This document shows, piece by piece, positions 63,176-64,000 of a stretch of DNA of 64,000 nt. The translations under genes were made by a program, and so were the position numbers. The stretch is from an uncultured Arachnia sp. (GTDB taxonomy: Bacteria > Actinomycetota > Actinomycetes > Propionibacteriales > Propionibacteriaceae): positions 1-64,000 of the forward strand of contig CANLSH010000010.1 of assembly GCA_947493705.1 (NCBI GenBank), in the 5' to 3' direction. Below the pieces are notes generated by a model. It made no database searches. It was not told the origin of the DNA and saw only the letters and a list, made by a program, of their open reading frames with translations. The number at the start of each line of letters is the position of its first letter. Position 1 is the first letter of the stretch.

Positions 63176-64000
<825 letters not shown>

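Overview
This 64 kb window is chromosomal DNA from a high-GC actinobacterium, most likely a member of the Propionibacteriaceae or a close relative. The evidence is the actinobacterial division set (sepF, wag31/DivIVA, whiA), a mycothiol-dependent DinB-fold enzyme, an LexA box of the TCGAAC-N4-GTTCGA type, the moxR/DUF58/transglutaminase operon next to mraZ, the order pyk-pdtaR-polA-rpsA-coaE-uvrB-uvrA known from mycobacteria, and many apparently leaderless genes. The family-level placement is inference.

Layout. 1-8.0 kb is a mixed region: a 54-bp tandem repeat, a DUF1707 protein, an FAD/NAD-type oxidoreductase, an MFS transporter, a membrane dipeptidase, two membrane proteins (one with a Thr/Glu repeat stalk), coaBC and an NRDE-family protein. 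8.05-14.0 kb is an SOS operon with a perfect LexA box: DUF6504 protein, HEPN-domain protein, error-prone polymerase DnaE2 and Pol IV. 14.0-18.9 kb holds DUF3040, transglutaminase, DUF58 and MoxR genes on the minus strand. 19.0-36.1 kb is the complete dcw cluster (mraZ, rsmH, ftsL, ftsI, murE, murF, mraY, murD, ftsW, murG, murC, ftsQ, ftsZ, sepF, wag31). It has a MraZ-type operator repeat in front and an mraW-type structured RNA between mraZ and rsmH. 36.2-39.5 kb carries a DksA/TraR zinc-finger protein, lspA, an RluA-type pseudouridine synthase and pyk. 39.6-47.2 kb has tRNA-Leu(CAA), pdtaR, a thioesterase, polA, a class F-like sortase, rpsA, a 51-residue membrane protein and coaE. 47.5-55.7 kb contains uvrB, a mycothiol-dependent enzyme, uvrA, a Tat-type Rieske lipoprotein and uvrC. 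55.7-60.25 kb interrupts the usual uvrC-rapZ neighbourhood with accessory genes: an antitoxin remnant, a TetR/VOC pair, parDE beside a truncated SDR gene, and bioYMN with a BioQ-like operator. 60.28 kb to the end is rapZ-yvcK-whiA-gap, with gap cut by the window edge.

How the genes work together. The dcw genes make lipid II and build the septum. Most adjacent pairs overlap by 4 bp (ATGA/GTGA), so translation is probably coupled. The SOS operon would add mutagenic translesion synthesis after damage, in the same window as the whole UvrABC excision pathway and Pol I. bioYMN is a complete biotin ECF transporter. No CRISPR array, prophage or insertion sequence is visible. The points most worth a second look are the SOS mutasome variant with its HEPN protein and leader hairpin, the apparent CTG start of lspA, the regulatory RNA and operator around mraZ/rsmH, and the scarred island between uvrC and bioY.
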